DNA from: Frankiales bacterium
Lineage (GTDB): Bacteria; Actinomycetota; Actinomycetes; Mycobacteriales; Jatrophihabitantaceae
Direction: 5' to 3'
Length of the DNA stretch: 64,000 nt
Assembly (NCBI GenBank): GCA_025966315.1
Contig: JAOPUZ010000051.1
Location: 231,468 to 295,467 of the forward strand
Part shown: one piece after another, positions 9,010-17,657 of the stretch
Layout: every line of letters starts with the position of its first letter
Position numbering within the stretch: the first letter of the stretch is position 1
Notes under the pieces: model-generated
Database searches by the model: none
The model's input: the letters and a program-made list of their open reading frames with translations, nothing else
Told to the model about the DNA's origin: nothing
Translations under genes and position numbers: made by a program

Positions 9010-9090
9010 CAGGACCGCCTTCGAGTTACCCCCATCGGGTGATACCCGATGGCCATGACGATGGCAGATCCAGCCGAGTTTTGCTCGGCG
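9010..9090 (-). promoter_or_regulatory. Candidate structured (switch-like) leader RNA of the PAS-GGDEF-EAL gene
   Basis: Three perfect hairpins stand in a row on the minus strand directly ahead of the ribosome site. In transcript order they are: GCCGAG-CAAAA-CTCGGC (9089 to 9073), GCCAT-CGTC-ATGGC (9065 to 9052) and CATCGGG-TATCA-CCCGATG (9051 to 9033). The ribosome site GAAGGCGG follows at 9022-9015 and the GTG at 9009. The sequence CCATCG occurs in the 5' arms of both the second and third hairpins, so the CGATGG of the last arm could pair with either, giving two exclusive folds. It does not match the c-di-GMP-I consensus as I know it. Confidence 0.45.
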
Positions 9091-9300
9091 AATCGCGCGA
9101 AGCGTAGCGGACCTGTTCGGCGGGTGTGTGCCGGTGCCCACTCCACTCCGACTCGGCCCGGGGCGACACATAGGACTAACCGCCGCCATCCACCCTTCTC
9201 GGCAATCGAGAAACACGTTACGTAGTAAGGGAATCACGCTCCGTTGGCTTCGATTACGTCACGGCGTCACGCCATCTTGACATTAATTCCGTGTGAGTGG

Positions 9301-9510
9301 ATGGTGGGGTCAGTACAGCAGGCGTACGGGCAGGAGCCGGCTTCGGGGGAACCGGTTCCTGCCACAAACTCACCTCCCGATCAACAGGCATCGAGGGCAG
9401 GCGAGACAGCGATGAACAGCGGTAAACCGAGATACGCGTCAACATTGCTGGTGATAGTGCTACTTCTGGCCGCGGTCATCGGTGTGCTGCTGCTGACGGC
9501 ACCCGGCTAA
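9301..9510 (+). CDS. Small single-pass membrane protein (DUF6480-like, tentative)
   Basis: 69 residues from ATG 9301, or 32 from ATG 9412. A Pro/Glu/Ser-rich hydrophilic N terminus (EPASGEPVPATNSPP) precedes one hydrophobic helix (LLVIVLLLAAVIGVLLLTA) that runs to the C-terminal end. This layout recalls the short actinobacterial DUF6480 proteins, but the match is only by eye. ATG 9412 has GGCAGGCGAG upstream, and a TTGACA at 9277-9282 is a possible -35 box. If that promoter is used, the transcript would begin after 9301 and the 32-residue form would be right. It is transcribed divergently from the PAS-GGDEF-EAL gene. Function unknown. Confidence 0.5.
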   Translation: MVGSVQQAYGQEPASGEPVPATNSPPDQQASRAGETAMNSGKPRYASTLLVIVLLLAAVIGVLLLTAPG

Positions 9511-9545
9511 CCAAGTCCGCCCGCGGGCGATGGTCTAATCACGCA

Positions 9546-10676
9546 GTGACCGTCCGTGGCGAGATGCTTACAAACCGCGCGTTGAACCGAGCGCTGCTTG
9601 CCCGTCAGGGATTACTCACCCGCTGGAATTGCGATGCGGTACAGGCGATTCATCGGTTGGTCGGGATGCAGGCCCAAGCACCGCTGGCCCCCTACGTCGG
9701 CTTGTGGTCACGAGTGGCGGGCTTTCGCGCGCAGGATGTCGGCGCCGCCATCACCGAGCGCCGACTCGTCCGGCTCGCCCTCATGCGGTCCACCATCTTT
9801 CTGGTCGATGCCGCTGACGCCGTGGCGTTACGCCCGATCATGCAGCCCGGAATCGACCGCTCATTCGCCGGCAATCCCGGGCGCCGAATGGCCGGTATCG
9901 ACCTGGCCGCAGTACATCGACGAGCCGCCGAGCTGCTGGGCGGCAGTGGCGCGCCGCTGACGTTCAGCGCCCTGGGACAGGCCCTGGCCGAAGACTTTCC
10001 CACCGCCGCACCAGCCGATCTCGCCGCCGCCGCCCGGACCGGACTAACCCTGGTGCAGGTGCCACCGCGCGGCGTGTGGGGCGCGAGCGGCGCCGCGCGA
10101 CACGTCACGCTGACCGACTGGCTCGGGCCGAGCCTCGCCGCGGGCGGCCCCGGTCCGGGCCGGGAAATGGCAATCCGGCGTTACCTGACTGCCTTCGGAC
10201 CGGCCACCGCCGCCGATGTGCAAACCTGGTCCGGCCTGAGCGGTATACGCGCCGTACTCGATCGGATGGCGCCGCAGCTACGGCTGTTCACCGACGAGCA
10301 CGGCCGGCAATTGTTCGACGTTGCCGACGGTGTGCTACCCGAACCAGGTACGCCGGCGCCCATCCGCATCCTGGCCGAGTTCGACAACGTGCTGCTGTCC
10401 CATCACGATCGCAGCCGGCTGATCAGCGACAGCGCGCGGCGACAACTGATTACCGTCAATGGGTTGCTGGCCTCGACCTTCATGGTCGACGGATTCGTCG
10501 CGGGCGTCTGCCGCATCCAACGCGGTCGAGCGCACGGTGCGGAATCGGCGACCGTCCGGTTCGAACCGTTCGGCCGGTTGCGGCGTAAGGATCAATCGGC
10601 CTTGCTGGCTGAAGGCCGCAGGCTGTTGCGGTTCATCGCACCCGGCGCCCGGCACGAAGCGGTCATCACCGACTGA
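9546..10676 (+). CDS. Winged-helix AlkZ/YcaQ-like DNA glycosylase family protein
   Basis: 376 residues, GTG start, 36 bases after the small membrane protein. It has the tandem winged-helix (HTH_42) layout of the AlkZ/YcaQ family: RALNRALLARQGLL, then HRLVGMQAQAPLAPYVGLWSR, then RRLVRLALMRSTIFLV. The Q42-x-Q44 pair corresponds to the QxQ motif in characterised members, which unhook interstrand crosslinks or remove alkylated bases. Many actinobacterial members of this family are untested, so DNA-repair function is inference. It is convergent with the MBL-fold gene (11 bases apart). Confidence 0.8.
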   Translation: MTVRGEMLTNRALNRALLARQGLLTRWNCDAVQAIHRLVGMQAQAPLAPYVGLWSRVAGFRAQDVGAAITERRLVRLALMRSTIFLVDAADAVALRPIMQPGIDRSFAGNPGRRMAGIDLAAVHRRAAELLGGSGAPLTFSALGQALAEDFPTAAPADLAAAARTGLTLVQVPPRGVWGASGAARHVTLTDWLGPSLAAGGPGPGREMAIRRYLTAFGPATAADVQTWSGLSGIRAVLDRMAPQLRLFTDEHGRQLFDVADGVLPEPGTPAPIRILAEFDNVLLSHHDRSRLISDSARRQLITVNGLLASTFMVDGFVAGVCRIQRGRAHGAESATVRFEPFGRLRRKDQSALLAEGRRLLRFIAPGARHEAVITD

Positions 10677-10687
10677 GCCGCGTCGAA

Positions 10688-11341
10688 CTACAGATCGATG
10701 CTGTCCAGCGGCGACAAGTGGCGGTAGCTCAGCTGGTAGTCGGCCAGCCCGCCGGTGAGCAGGCCCTCCACCATCGACCGGCCGACATCGGTCAGCAGGC
10801 TGTCGTGCAAGGGCAAACCACGAGCGGCCCGAACCGCGATGGCGTAGTCCATTACCTCTGACGTCTTCGACCACGGCGCGTGGATCGGCACCAGCGCCGT
10901 GTCCACGGTGGCGTTCGGGACCGTGAACGAGTCGCCCGGGTCATAGACCGCATCGCCGACGAGATAGGCCACGTTCGAGATGGTCGGTATCGAGGAATGG
11001 ATCAGCGCGTGCTGGCCGCCGTAGGTGCGGACCTGCAGGCCGCCGGCCACGAAGGACTGGCCGGCATCGACGATGGTGAACCGGTCGGCCAGCTCGGAGC
11101 GGGTGGCCAGCTGTCCGGCCGCATCGGCCGGCGCCCAGATGTGCAGGGCCGGCTCGGCGGCGGCGGCACTGGCCAGGGCGTCGATGTCCAGATGGTCGGC
11201 GTGCAGATGCGTGAGCAGCACCGCCTGGGTACCGGTCAGCGCGTCGGCGCTCTCACTGAAGACGCCGGGGTCGATGACCAACGAGCGGTCGCCGTCCTCG
11301 TCCAAACGAATGCAGGCGTGGGTGTACTTGGTCAGCTTCAT
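10688..11341 (-). CDS. MBL-fold metallo-hydrolase
   Basis: 217 residues with the metallo-beta-lactamase signature T44-H-L-H-A-D-H50 and later metal-site candidates (GGQHALIHS, GDAVYDPGD). It resembles UlaG/YtkL-like hydrolases that bind two divalent metals; the substrate is unknown. ATG 11341 lies 93 bases from the divergent photolyase gene, so the two may share a promoter region. Confidence 0.85.
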   Translation of the reverse strand: MKLTKYTHACIRLDEDGDRSLVIDPGVFSESADALTGTQAVLLTHLHADHLDIDALASAAAAEPALHIWAPADAAGQLATRSELADRFTIVDAGQSFVAGGLQVRTYGGQHALIHSSIPTISNVAYLVGDAVYDPGDSFTVPNATVDTALVPIHAPWSKTSEVMDYAIAVRAARGLPLHDSLLTDVGRSMVEGLLTGGLADYQLSYRHLSPLDSIDL

Positions 11342-11434
11342 GCCTCCACCTCACCACATTCGCCACCGGGAGAACAGGGAAACGGCGACGCCGTCGTCCG
11401 ACGCCATCGTCGGATTTCGCTTACCGTCAAAGCC

Positions 11435-12784
11435 ATGACCGCCGTTATGTGGTTCCGCCGCGACCTCAGGCTCGCCGACAACCCCGCGCTCGTTTCGGCC
11501 GCGCGCGCCGACGACGTGGTCGGCGTCTTCGTGCTCGACCCGGCGCTGCTGCGGCCGAGCGGCGTTGCTCGCCGCGCGGTGCTCTACCGGACACTGCGCG
11601 CGCTGAATCGCCAGCTCGACGGTCGGCTCGTCGTCCGGCACGGCCAGCCGTCCAACGTGCTGCCCAAGCTGTGTCGCGACACCGGGGCCAGCGAGGTCTT
11701 CTGCGCCGCCGATTTCGGCCCGTACGGTGCCGACCGGGACGAGCTGGTGGCCGATGCCCTGCAAACCGGCCGGACGCCAGTCGAGCTGCATCGAATCGGA
11801 TCCAGTTACGCGGTCGAGCCCGGCACCATCGTGAACGGTTCGTCCCAGCCGTATCAGGTGTACTCGGCCTTCTACCGGTCCTGGCACGAGCATGGCTGGG
11901 ACCAGCCCCACCGGGCCCCGACGGTGAACTGGCGCAACGTGGACGGCGACGACATCCCCGCCGATCCGCGACTGCCGGCCGAACTGGTGCTACCCGAGGT
12001 CGGCGAGCAGGCCGCGCACCGAGCCTGGAAGGCCTTTGCCGGCAAGGGCAATTGCGGTTTGGACGCGTACGCCGACCAGCGCGACCGGCCGGATCTGGAC
12101 CGCACCTCGCGAATGTCGGTGCATCTGAAGTGGGGCACCATCCATCCCCGCTCGCTGCTGGCCGAGCTGTCCGCCCAGCACGAGACCTACCGAAAGGAGC
12201 TGGCTTGGCGTGAGTTCTACGCCGACGTCCTGTTCCACCGTCCCGATTCAGCCCGGGAGTACTACCGTCCCGACTTGAAGAGGCTGCATTACGTAACCGG
12301 CGCGACCGCCGCACAGCGGCTGCGGGCCTGGCAAGAAGGACAAACCGGTTACCCGATCGTCGATGCCGGCATGCGGCAACTGCGCACCGAGGGCTGGATG
12401 CACAACCGGGTACGGATGATCGTGGCATCCTTCCTGATCAAGGATCTGCGTCTGGAATGGACTGACGGCGCCCGGCATTTCATGAATCACCTCATCGACG
12501 GCGACCTCGCGAGCAACAATCACGGCTGGCAGTGGGTGGCCGGCAGCGGGACAGACGCGGCACCGTACTTCCGGATCTTCAACCCGACGCTGCAAGGCAA
12601 GAAGTTCGATCCGGACGGCGACTACGTACGTCGGTGGGTGCCGGAACTGGCCGGCCTGTCCAGGAAAAGCGTGCACGAACCGTGGCGAGACCCGAACGGC
12701 GCACCAGCCGATTACCCCGCCCCGATCGTCGATCATGACGTCGAGCGCAAGGCCACGCTGGCCGACTACCAATCGCTGCGCTGA
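11435..12784 (+). CDS. phr: Deoxyribodipyrimidine photolyase (class I CPD photolyase family)
   Basis: 449 residues from ATG 11435 (MTAVMWFRRDLRLADNPAL, the usual N terminus of the antenna-binding Rossmann domain). The C-terminal FAD domain has the family signatures GYPIVDAGMRQLRTEGWMHNR, FLIKDL, and SNNHGWQWVAGSGTDAAPYFR. It repairs UV-induced cyclobutane pyrimidine dimers using blue light and reduced FAD. The frame is open well upstream, but those codons are antisense to the MBL gene and show no photolyase similarity. The length is typical. The sequence resembles bacterial photolyases more than animal cryptochromes. Confidence 0.95.
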   Translation: MTAVMWFRRDLRLADNPALVSAARADDVVGVFVLDPALLRPSGVARRAVLYRTLRALNRQLDGRLVVRHGQPSNVLPKLCRDTGASEVFCAADFGPYGADRDELVADALQTGRTPVELHRIGSSYAVEPGTIVNGSSQPYQVYSAFYRSWHEHGWDQPHRAPTVNWRNVDGDDIPADPRLPAELVLPEVGEQAAHRAWKAFAGKGNCGLDAYADQRDRPDLDRTSRMSVHLKWGTIHPRSLLAELSAQHETYRKELAWREFYADVLFHRPDSAREYYRPDLKRLHYVTGATAAQRLRAWQEGQTGYPIVDAGMRQLRTEGWMHNRVRMIVASFLIKDLRLEWTDGARHFMNHLIDGDLASNNHGWQWVAGSGTDAAPYFRIFNPTLQGKKFDPDGDYVRRWVPELAGLSRKSVHEPWRDPNGAPADYPAPIVDHDVERKATLADYQSLR

Positions 12785-12803
12785 GACCGGCAGCCGACAG
12801 CGC

Positions 12804-13694
12804 TCAGGCTGGTCCGGTACGGACACCCCATCGGCCGGTCCACTTGTCACCGGCGGCGAGGGTGATCAAGCCTTCCCCGGACCGGAACGCATCGGCCGGG
12901 CACGACATCGGCTCGATCGCGACGGCGGCCTGGCCGAACCGGGCCACCGGCGGCGTAAACACCTGTAGATAACGGTAGTTCTCGTCCCACCACAGTTCGG
13001 TGAGCGTATCCGCGAACCGCAGCCGGGCCGAATCCCCGATCAGGTCGGCGTAGCCGTCGTCCAGCGCCAGCTCCCCGATGAGTGCTCCGGACCGGAAGTC
13101 GTACGGGGTGTCCGCGACCAGCGCCCGACCGATCGGCAGCTGGCGATCGTCCACCAGTAGCCGGGCGCTGGCCGGCAATGTCAGCTCAGCCTCGGCCGAC
13201 GGCGTGCCCCGCAACGACAGGTACGGATGTGACCCGGCCCCGAACGGCACCGGACCGGCACCGGAGTTCGTCACCGACACCGACACCCGAAGCCCGGCGT
13301 CGGCGACGACCTGGTAACCGACAACCATGTTCAGCGTGAAGGGATAACCGGTTTGGGGCACCAACCGGTGCGACAGCAGCACCGTGTCGCCGGTCTGATC
13401 CAGCACCGACCAACGCACCCACCGAACCAGGCCGTGGCTGGCGTTCAGCTTGGCCGGTTCGGTCAAGGCCAGCTGGTAATCGTGGCCGTCGAACGAATAG
13501 CGCCCGTCGCGGATCCGGTTCGGCCACGGCAACAACGTCGCACCGTTGGACATCAACGGCAGCGGCCCGTCACCGCGTGCGACCGTGACCGGTCGACCGG
13601 CGTGCCAGCAACCGGCCAGGGCCGCACCGATCGGACTGATCTCGGCCCGGTAATCACCGGCCGAAATCACCAGCGGCTCATCCTGCTGCGCCAC
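12804..13694 (-). CDS. Aldose 1-epimerase family protein
   Basis: 296 residues from GTG 13694, preceded by GGAAGGGGG; twenty extra upstream codons are possible but lack support. The beta-sandwich aldose-epimerase pattern is visible: SPIGAALAGCWHAGRPV near the start, LPWPNRIRDGRYSFDGH (the NR motif), ASHGLVRWVRW (catalytic-type His), GAGSHPYLSL (second His), and a final VAIEPMSCPADAF with the acidic residue expected to act as base. It is probably a mutarotase-like enzyme for hexoses or hexose phosphates; the sugar is not known. It converges with the photolyase gene, with 19 bases between. Confidence 0.88.
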   Translation of the reverse strand: MAQQDEPLVISAGDYRAEISPIGAALAGCWHAGRPVTVARGDGPLPLMSNGATLLPWPNRIRDGRYSFDGHDYQLALTEPAKLNASHGLVRWVRWSVLDQTGDTVLLSHRLVPQTGYPFTLNMVVGYQVVADAGLRVSVSVTNSGAGPVPFGAGSHPYLSLRGTPSAEAELTLPASARLLVDDRQLPIGRALVADTPYDFRSGALIGELALDDGYADLIGDSARLRFADTLTELWWDENYRYLQVFTPPVARFGQAAVAIEPMSCPADAFRSGEGLITLAAGDKWTGRWGVRTGPA

Positions 13695-13753
13695 GGCGAC
13701 CCCCTTCCGAAGTCTTGCGAACCGTAGCCTGCTCGGCCCGTAGAGTCTGCTCA

Positions 13754-14374
13754 ATGAGCATTACCAGTGCGATCATCGATCCGCTGCTGAATTTCCGTGG
13801 CGTACCGGCCTATTCGGTGGTCAGTGGCCTGGCTTTTGCCGAAGCGGCCATATTCGTCGGATTCGTACTGCCCGGCGAGACCGCGGTGATTCTTGGCGGC
13901 GTGCTGGCCTACCGGCACTCCGTGTCGTTGACCCTGATAATGATCCTGGTCGTGGTGGCCGCGATCGCCGGTGACTCGGTCGGCTACGAGGTCGGCAGAC
14001 ATTACGGCGAACGGCTGCTGCGACTGAAGGTCTTCGCCAAGCATCACGAGGCGATCGACACCGGACGCCAGAAGCTGCGCGAGAGCGGCGGCAAGGCCGT
14101 CTTCCTGGCCCGCTTCACCGCTTTTCTGCGGGCCGTGATGCCCGGCATGGCCGGTACGGCGAAGATGCCGTATCGCAAATTCCTGGCCTTCAACGCCGCC
14201 GGCGGAATCGTCTGGGGCGTCGGGTTCACGCTGCTCGGTTACCTGGCCGGTGCCAGTTACAAGCGGATCGAGAACTACGCCGGACGGTTCAGCGAAGCCA
14301 TCCTCGCGCTCGTGGTCATCGCGATCATCGTGCTCGTGGTCCGGCACCGGATCCGGGAACGGCGCGTGGGTTAG
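13754..14374 (+). CDS. DedA family membrane protein
   Basis: 206 residues from ATG 13754 (MSITSAIIDPLLNF). It shows the DedA/SNARE-associated domain: an E/F-rich amphipathic entry FVLPGETAVILGG, GDSVGYEVGRHYGERLL, and the conserved RFTAFLRAVMPGMAGTAKMPYRKF, followed by two or three membrane helices and a basic tail. DedA proteins are undecaprenyl-phosphate or phospholipid flippase-like transporters linked to membrane homeostasis; which lipid this one moves is unknown. It is divergent from the aldose epimerase gene, 59 bases apart. No strong ribosome site is visible. Confidence 0.9.
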   Translation: MSITSAIIDPLLNFRGVPAYSVVSGLAFAEAAIFVGFVLPGETAVILGGVLAYRHSVSLTLIMILVVVAAIAGDSVGYEVGRHYGERLLRLKVFAKHHEAIDTGRQKLRESGGKAVFLARFTAFLRAVMPGMAGTAKMPYRKFLAFNAAGGIVWGVGFTLLGYLAGASYKRIENYAGRFSEAILALVVIAIIVLVVRHRIRERRVG

Positions 14375-14395
14375 TCAGCCGACGGCGATGACCGC

Positions 14396-15736
14396 TCAGT
14401 CCGGTCGGCGAGCCTCGACGATCTCGGGGTCGGCCTCGATCACCTCAGTGATGGTGTGCACGACGGGCGGCGGCTGGCCGGGCACCAGGGCCGCCTTGGC
14501 GTCATAACGCCAGAACGGCCGAGACAGCAACGCGATCACAACCACGACCGCTACGCAGACCAGTCCACCGCCGACCCAGGACACCGCGGTGGACGAGAAC
14601 GCCGCCGTCGCGCCGGCGCGCAGGTCGCCCAGCCGCGGCCCACCGGCCACCACCACGATGAACACGCCCTGCATCCGGCCGCGCATCTCGTCCGGCGCGT
14701 AGGTCTGCAACATGCTCTGCCGGTAGACGCTGCTGACCAGATCGCTTGCGCCGGCTATCGCCAGGAACAGCACCGCCAGCCACAGTTGATGGGCCAGCCC
14801 GGCCGCCGCGACGGCCAGGCCCCAACCGATGACGGCGCCGGTCAGCGCCACCCCCTGTCGACGCACCCGCCCGACCCAGCCGCTCGACAGCCCGGCCAGC
14901 ACTGCCCCGATGGCAATCGAGGCGTACAGCGGGCCGACCTGACCGTGCCATCGGTCCGCGGCCACCTCCGGGAAGAGCGCCCGAGGCATGGCGAACACCA
15001 TCGCGGCGATGTCGACGGCGAAGGACACCAGCAGCACCGGGCGGGTGGCGATGAACTGCAGCCCGTCGATCACTGATCGCAGACCGGCCCGGGTGGCCGA
15101 GTTCTTGTCCGGCGGAATCCGGGGCAGGCGGAGCGCCGCGTAGAGCGCGCAGGTGAACAGCACCGCGTCCACCCCGTAGGCGTAGCGGAAGCCGTTGTGC
15201 CGGGTGACCAGGAAGCCCGCGATCAGCGGCCCGGCGACCTGCCCGATGTTGGTGGCCGTCGTCGTCAGCAGGTTGGCCGCGGGAATCTGCTCGGGCGCCA
15301 CGAGGCGGGGAACGATCGCACCACGCGCCGCCGCGGCCGCCGCGAACGTCGCACCCTGCACGGCAACCAGGCCGAGGATGACCCCGACGCTGTCCAGCCC
15401 GAGGATGGTCTGCAGCAACAACGCCAAGGTCACCACCCAGGTCGCCAGCGAGGCGATGAAATACATGGTGCGTCGATCAACCACGTCGGCCACCGCACCG
15501 CCGTACAGCCCGAAAATCACCAGCGGCCCGAAGCCGAACAGCCCGACCAGGCCGACCTGCAACGAGGAATGCGACAGGTCATAGACCTGCACCGGAACGG
15601 CCACCGCCGTGAGCATCGATCCGATGAAGGACGTTCCCTGGCCCATCACCTGGCGGCGGAAGGCGGGAATGCGCAGCGGTTCGGTGTCGATGGCGTGGGA
15701 CCGAAGCCAACTCGCCTGCCCGGCTGGGCCGGTCAC
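14396..15736 (-). CDS. MFS transporter (EntS-like, 12 TM)
   Basis: 446 residues, GTG start that overlaps the pdxH stop (GTGA), so translation is probably coupled. There are about twelve hydrophobic helices with an MFS_3/EntS-like N-terminal half (FGFGPLVIFGLYGGAVADVVDRRTM; the loop 2-3 motif is GGAVADVVDRR) and a cytosolic C-terminal tail rich in acidic residues. It is likely an exporter of small molecules; substrate unknown. It forms a two-gene operon with pdxH. It is unclear whether the substrate relates to vitamin B6. Confidence 0.88.
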   Translation of the reverse strand: MTGPAGQASWLRSHAIDTEPLRIPAFRRQVMGQGTSFIGSMLTAVAVPVQVYDLSHSSLQVGLVGLFGFGPLVIFGLYGGAVADVVDRRTMYFIASLATWVVTLALLLQTILGLDSVGVILGLVAVQGATFAAAAAARGAIVPRLVAPEQIPAANLLTTTATNIGQVAGPLIAGFLVTRHNGFRYAYGVDAVLFTCALYAALRLPRIPPDKNSATRAGLRSVIDGLQFIATRPVLLVSFAVDIAAMVFAMPRALFPEVAADRWHGQVGPLYASIAIGAVLAGLSSGWVGRVRRQGVALTGAVIGWGLAVAAAGLAHQLWLAVLFLAIAGASDLVSSVYRQSMLQTYAPDEMRGRMQGVFIVVVAGGPRLGDLRAGATAAFSSTAVSWVGGGLVCVAVVVVIALLSRPFWRYDAKAALVPGQPPPVVHTITEVIEADPEIVEARRPD

Positions 15737-16422
15737 GGAGCCAACCGCTCGACGACCCAGTTGTCGGACGGATCGCCAGCAGCAGTCCGCCGGAAGCGCA
15801 GCCGGTCGTGCAGCCGGAACTGCCGACCTTGCCAGAACTCGACCTCGTCGACCTCGATCCGGTAACCACCCCAGAACGGCGGCGGCTCCAGCGTTTCTTG
15901 ATCGGCCCAGTCGGCGGTCAGCTTTTCCAACTGCCGGTCCAGGACGTCCCGGTCGGCAATGACCCGCGACTGCGGCGACACCCAGGCCGCCAGCTGCGAA
16001 CCCCGCGGCCGGCTGGCGAAATAGGCCGCGGTCTCGGCCCGGCTCACCCGGCTGGCGATCCCGCGCAAGCGCACCTGGCGCTCGAGCCCCAGCCAGGCGA
16101 ACACCGCGGCCGCCTGCGGATTGGCCGCCAGTTGTTCGCCCTTGGCCGAGTCGTAGTTGGTGTAGAAGACGATGCCCCGCTCGTCGAACCCGCGGGCCAG
16201 CACGGTCCGCAGATCGGGACGGCCGGTTGCGTCCACGGTGGCGACCTGCATCGCGTTCGGCTCGGGCACGTCAGGGTGTGCCGACGCCTCGGCGTACCAG
16301 CTACGCAGCTGCGGCAACCAGCTTGTGGCCAGCGCGGATTCGGTCAATTCGCCGGCCGAATAGGACCGTCGACGGGTCGCCAGCTCATCGTCTGAAGCAG
16401 ATCCGTCGGTCACTCGCGACAT
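15733..16422 (-). CDS. pdxH: Pyridoxamine/pyridoxine 5'-phosphate oxidase
   Basis: 229 residues of the FMN-binding split-barrel family. The signature regions are complete: PNAMQVATVDATGRPDLRTVLAR, GIVFYTNYDSAKGEQL, ERQVRLRGIASRVSRAETAAYFASRPRGSQ and the C-terminal WGGYRIEVDEVEFWQG with RLHDR. It oxidises PNP or PMP to pyridoxal 5'-phosphate, the cofactor used by several enzymes in this window (decarboxylase, deaminase/aldolase, SerC, PabC part). It is the first gene of a pair with the MFS gene and is divergent from citrate synthase. Confidence 0.95.
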   Translation of the reverse strand: MSRVTDGSASDDELATRRRSYSAGELTESALATSWLPQLRSWYAEASAHPDVPEPNAMQVATVDATGRPDLRTVLARGFDERGIVFYTNYDSAKGEQLAANPQAAAVFAWLGLERQVRLRGIASRVSRAETAAYFASRPRGSQLAAWVSPQSRVIADRDVLDRQLEKLTADWADQETLEPPPFWGGYRIEVDEVEFWQGRQFRLHDRLRFRRTAAGDPSDNWVVERLAP

Positions 16423-16541
16423 TGTTGCATTTTGTCGCCATACCCACGAGACGGCCTCCGCGCGGGAGGCGATCGGATGGGAGCAAGATGGACCACAATG
16501 TTCGGTTGAGAGCAGTTGCCCAACGATCGGAGTTAGCCGCC

Positions 16542-17648
16542 ATGCCCGATGACTTCAGCCCCGGACTAGAAGGGGTCATCGCGTTCGAAACGGAGATTGC
16601 CGAGCCCGACAAGGACGGCGGCGCGCTTCGCTACCGCGGCGTGAACATCGAGGACCTGGCCGGCCACGTCACCTTCGGCAATGTCTGGGCCCTGCTCGTC
16701 GACGGCAAGTTCGGGCCCGGGCTGCCGCCGGCCGAACCGTTCCCCATCCCGGTCCACACCGGGGACGTGCGGGTCGACGTCCAGGCCGCGCTGGCCATGT
16801 TGTCCCCGATCTGGGGTTACAAACCACTGCTCGACATCAGCGACGACGAAGCCCGCGAGCAATTAGCCCGGGCCTCGGTGATGGCGCTGTCCTACGTGGC
16901 TCAATCCGCCCGCGGCGTCGGCAATCCGGCCGTGCCACAGTCCCGCATCGATGAGTCCCGCACCATCCTGGAGCGGTTCATGACCCGCTGGCGCGGCGAG
17001 CCGGATCCGCGGCACGTCAAGGCGGTCGATGCCTACTTCGTGACCGCCGCCGAGCACGGCATGAACGCCTCGACGTTCACGGCCCGGGTGATCGCCTCCA
17101 CCGGCGCGGACGTAGCGGCCGCGATCTCTGGCGCGGTCGGCGCAATGTCGGGTCCGCTGCACGGCGGCGCCCCGGCCCGGGTACTGCCGATGATCGAAGA
17201 GGTCGAGCGCACCGGCGACGCCGCGAAGGTGGTCAAGGGCATCCTCGACCGCCAAGAACGGTTGATGGGCTTCGGCCATCGCGTCTACCGCGCCGAGGAT
17301 CCGCGCGCCCGGGTATTACGCCGGACCTGCCTGGAGCTCAACGCCCCGCGCTATGACGCCGCCAATGCACTGGAGCAAGCCGCGCTGGCCGAGCTGCGGG
17401 AACGCCGCCCGGACCGTCCCATCGAAACCAACGTCGAATTCTGGGCGGCGGTCATCCTCGATTTCGCCGAGGTCCCGCCGCACATGATGCCGGCCATGTT
17501 CACCTGCGCGCGGACGGCCGGCTGGTGCGCGCACATCCTCGAGCAGAAGCAGACCGGGCGGCTGGTACGGCCGTCCGCGCGATATATCGGACCGGACCCG
17601 CGCAGCCCCAAGCAGGTCGACGGCTGGGACAGCATCGCCCACATCTGA
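16542..17648 (+). CDS. citA: Citrate synthase 2 (CitA type)
   Basis: 368 residues from ATG 16542 (MPDDFSPGLEGVIAFETEIAEPDKDGG), which matches the start of mycobacterial CitA; GGAG lies about ten bases upstream. Active-site elements are visible: EHGMNAST (H172), GPLHGGAPARV (H207) and MGFGHRVYRAEDPRA (H246). It condenses acetyl-CoA and oxaloacetate to citrate in the TCA cycle. The length fits the short Gram-positive class rather than GltA. In-frame codons back to 16227 are antisense to pdxH and are not part of the protein. It is convergent with the deaminase/aldolase gene, with stops 10 bases apart. Confidence 0.95.
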   Translation: MPDDFSPGLEGVIAFETEIAEPDKDGGALRYRGVNIEDLAGHVTFGNVWALLVDGKFGPGLPPAEPFPIPVHTGDVRVDVQAALAMLSPIWGYKPLLDISDDEAREQLARASVMALSYVAQSARGVGNPAVPQSRIDESRTILERFMTRWRGEPDPRHVKAVDAYFVTAAEHGMNASTFTARVIASTGADVAAAISGAVGAMSGPLHGGAPARVLPMIEEVERTGDAAKVVKGILDRQERLMGFGHRVYRAEDPRARVLRRTCLELNAPRYDAANALEQAALAELRERRPDRPIETNVEFWAAVILDFAEVPPHMMPAMFTCARTAGWCAHILEQKQTGRLVRPSARYIGPDPRSPKQVDGWDSIAHI

Positions 17649-17657
17649 GCCCGCGGG

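Noticed and set aside
9010..9237. N-terminal extension of the PAS-GGDEF-EAL protein to 9237
   Set aside because: The stretch lacks PAS-like sequence, contains the hairpins, and GTG 9009 has the best ribosome site.
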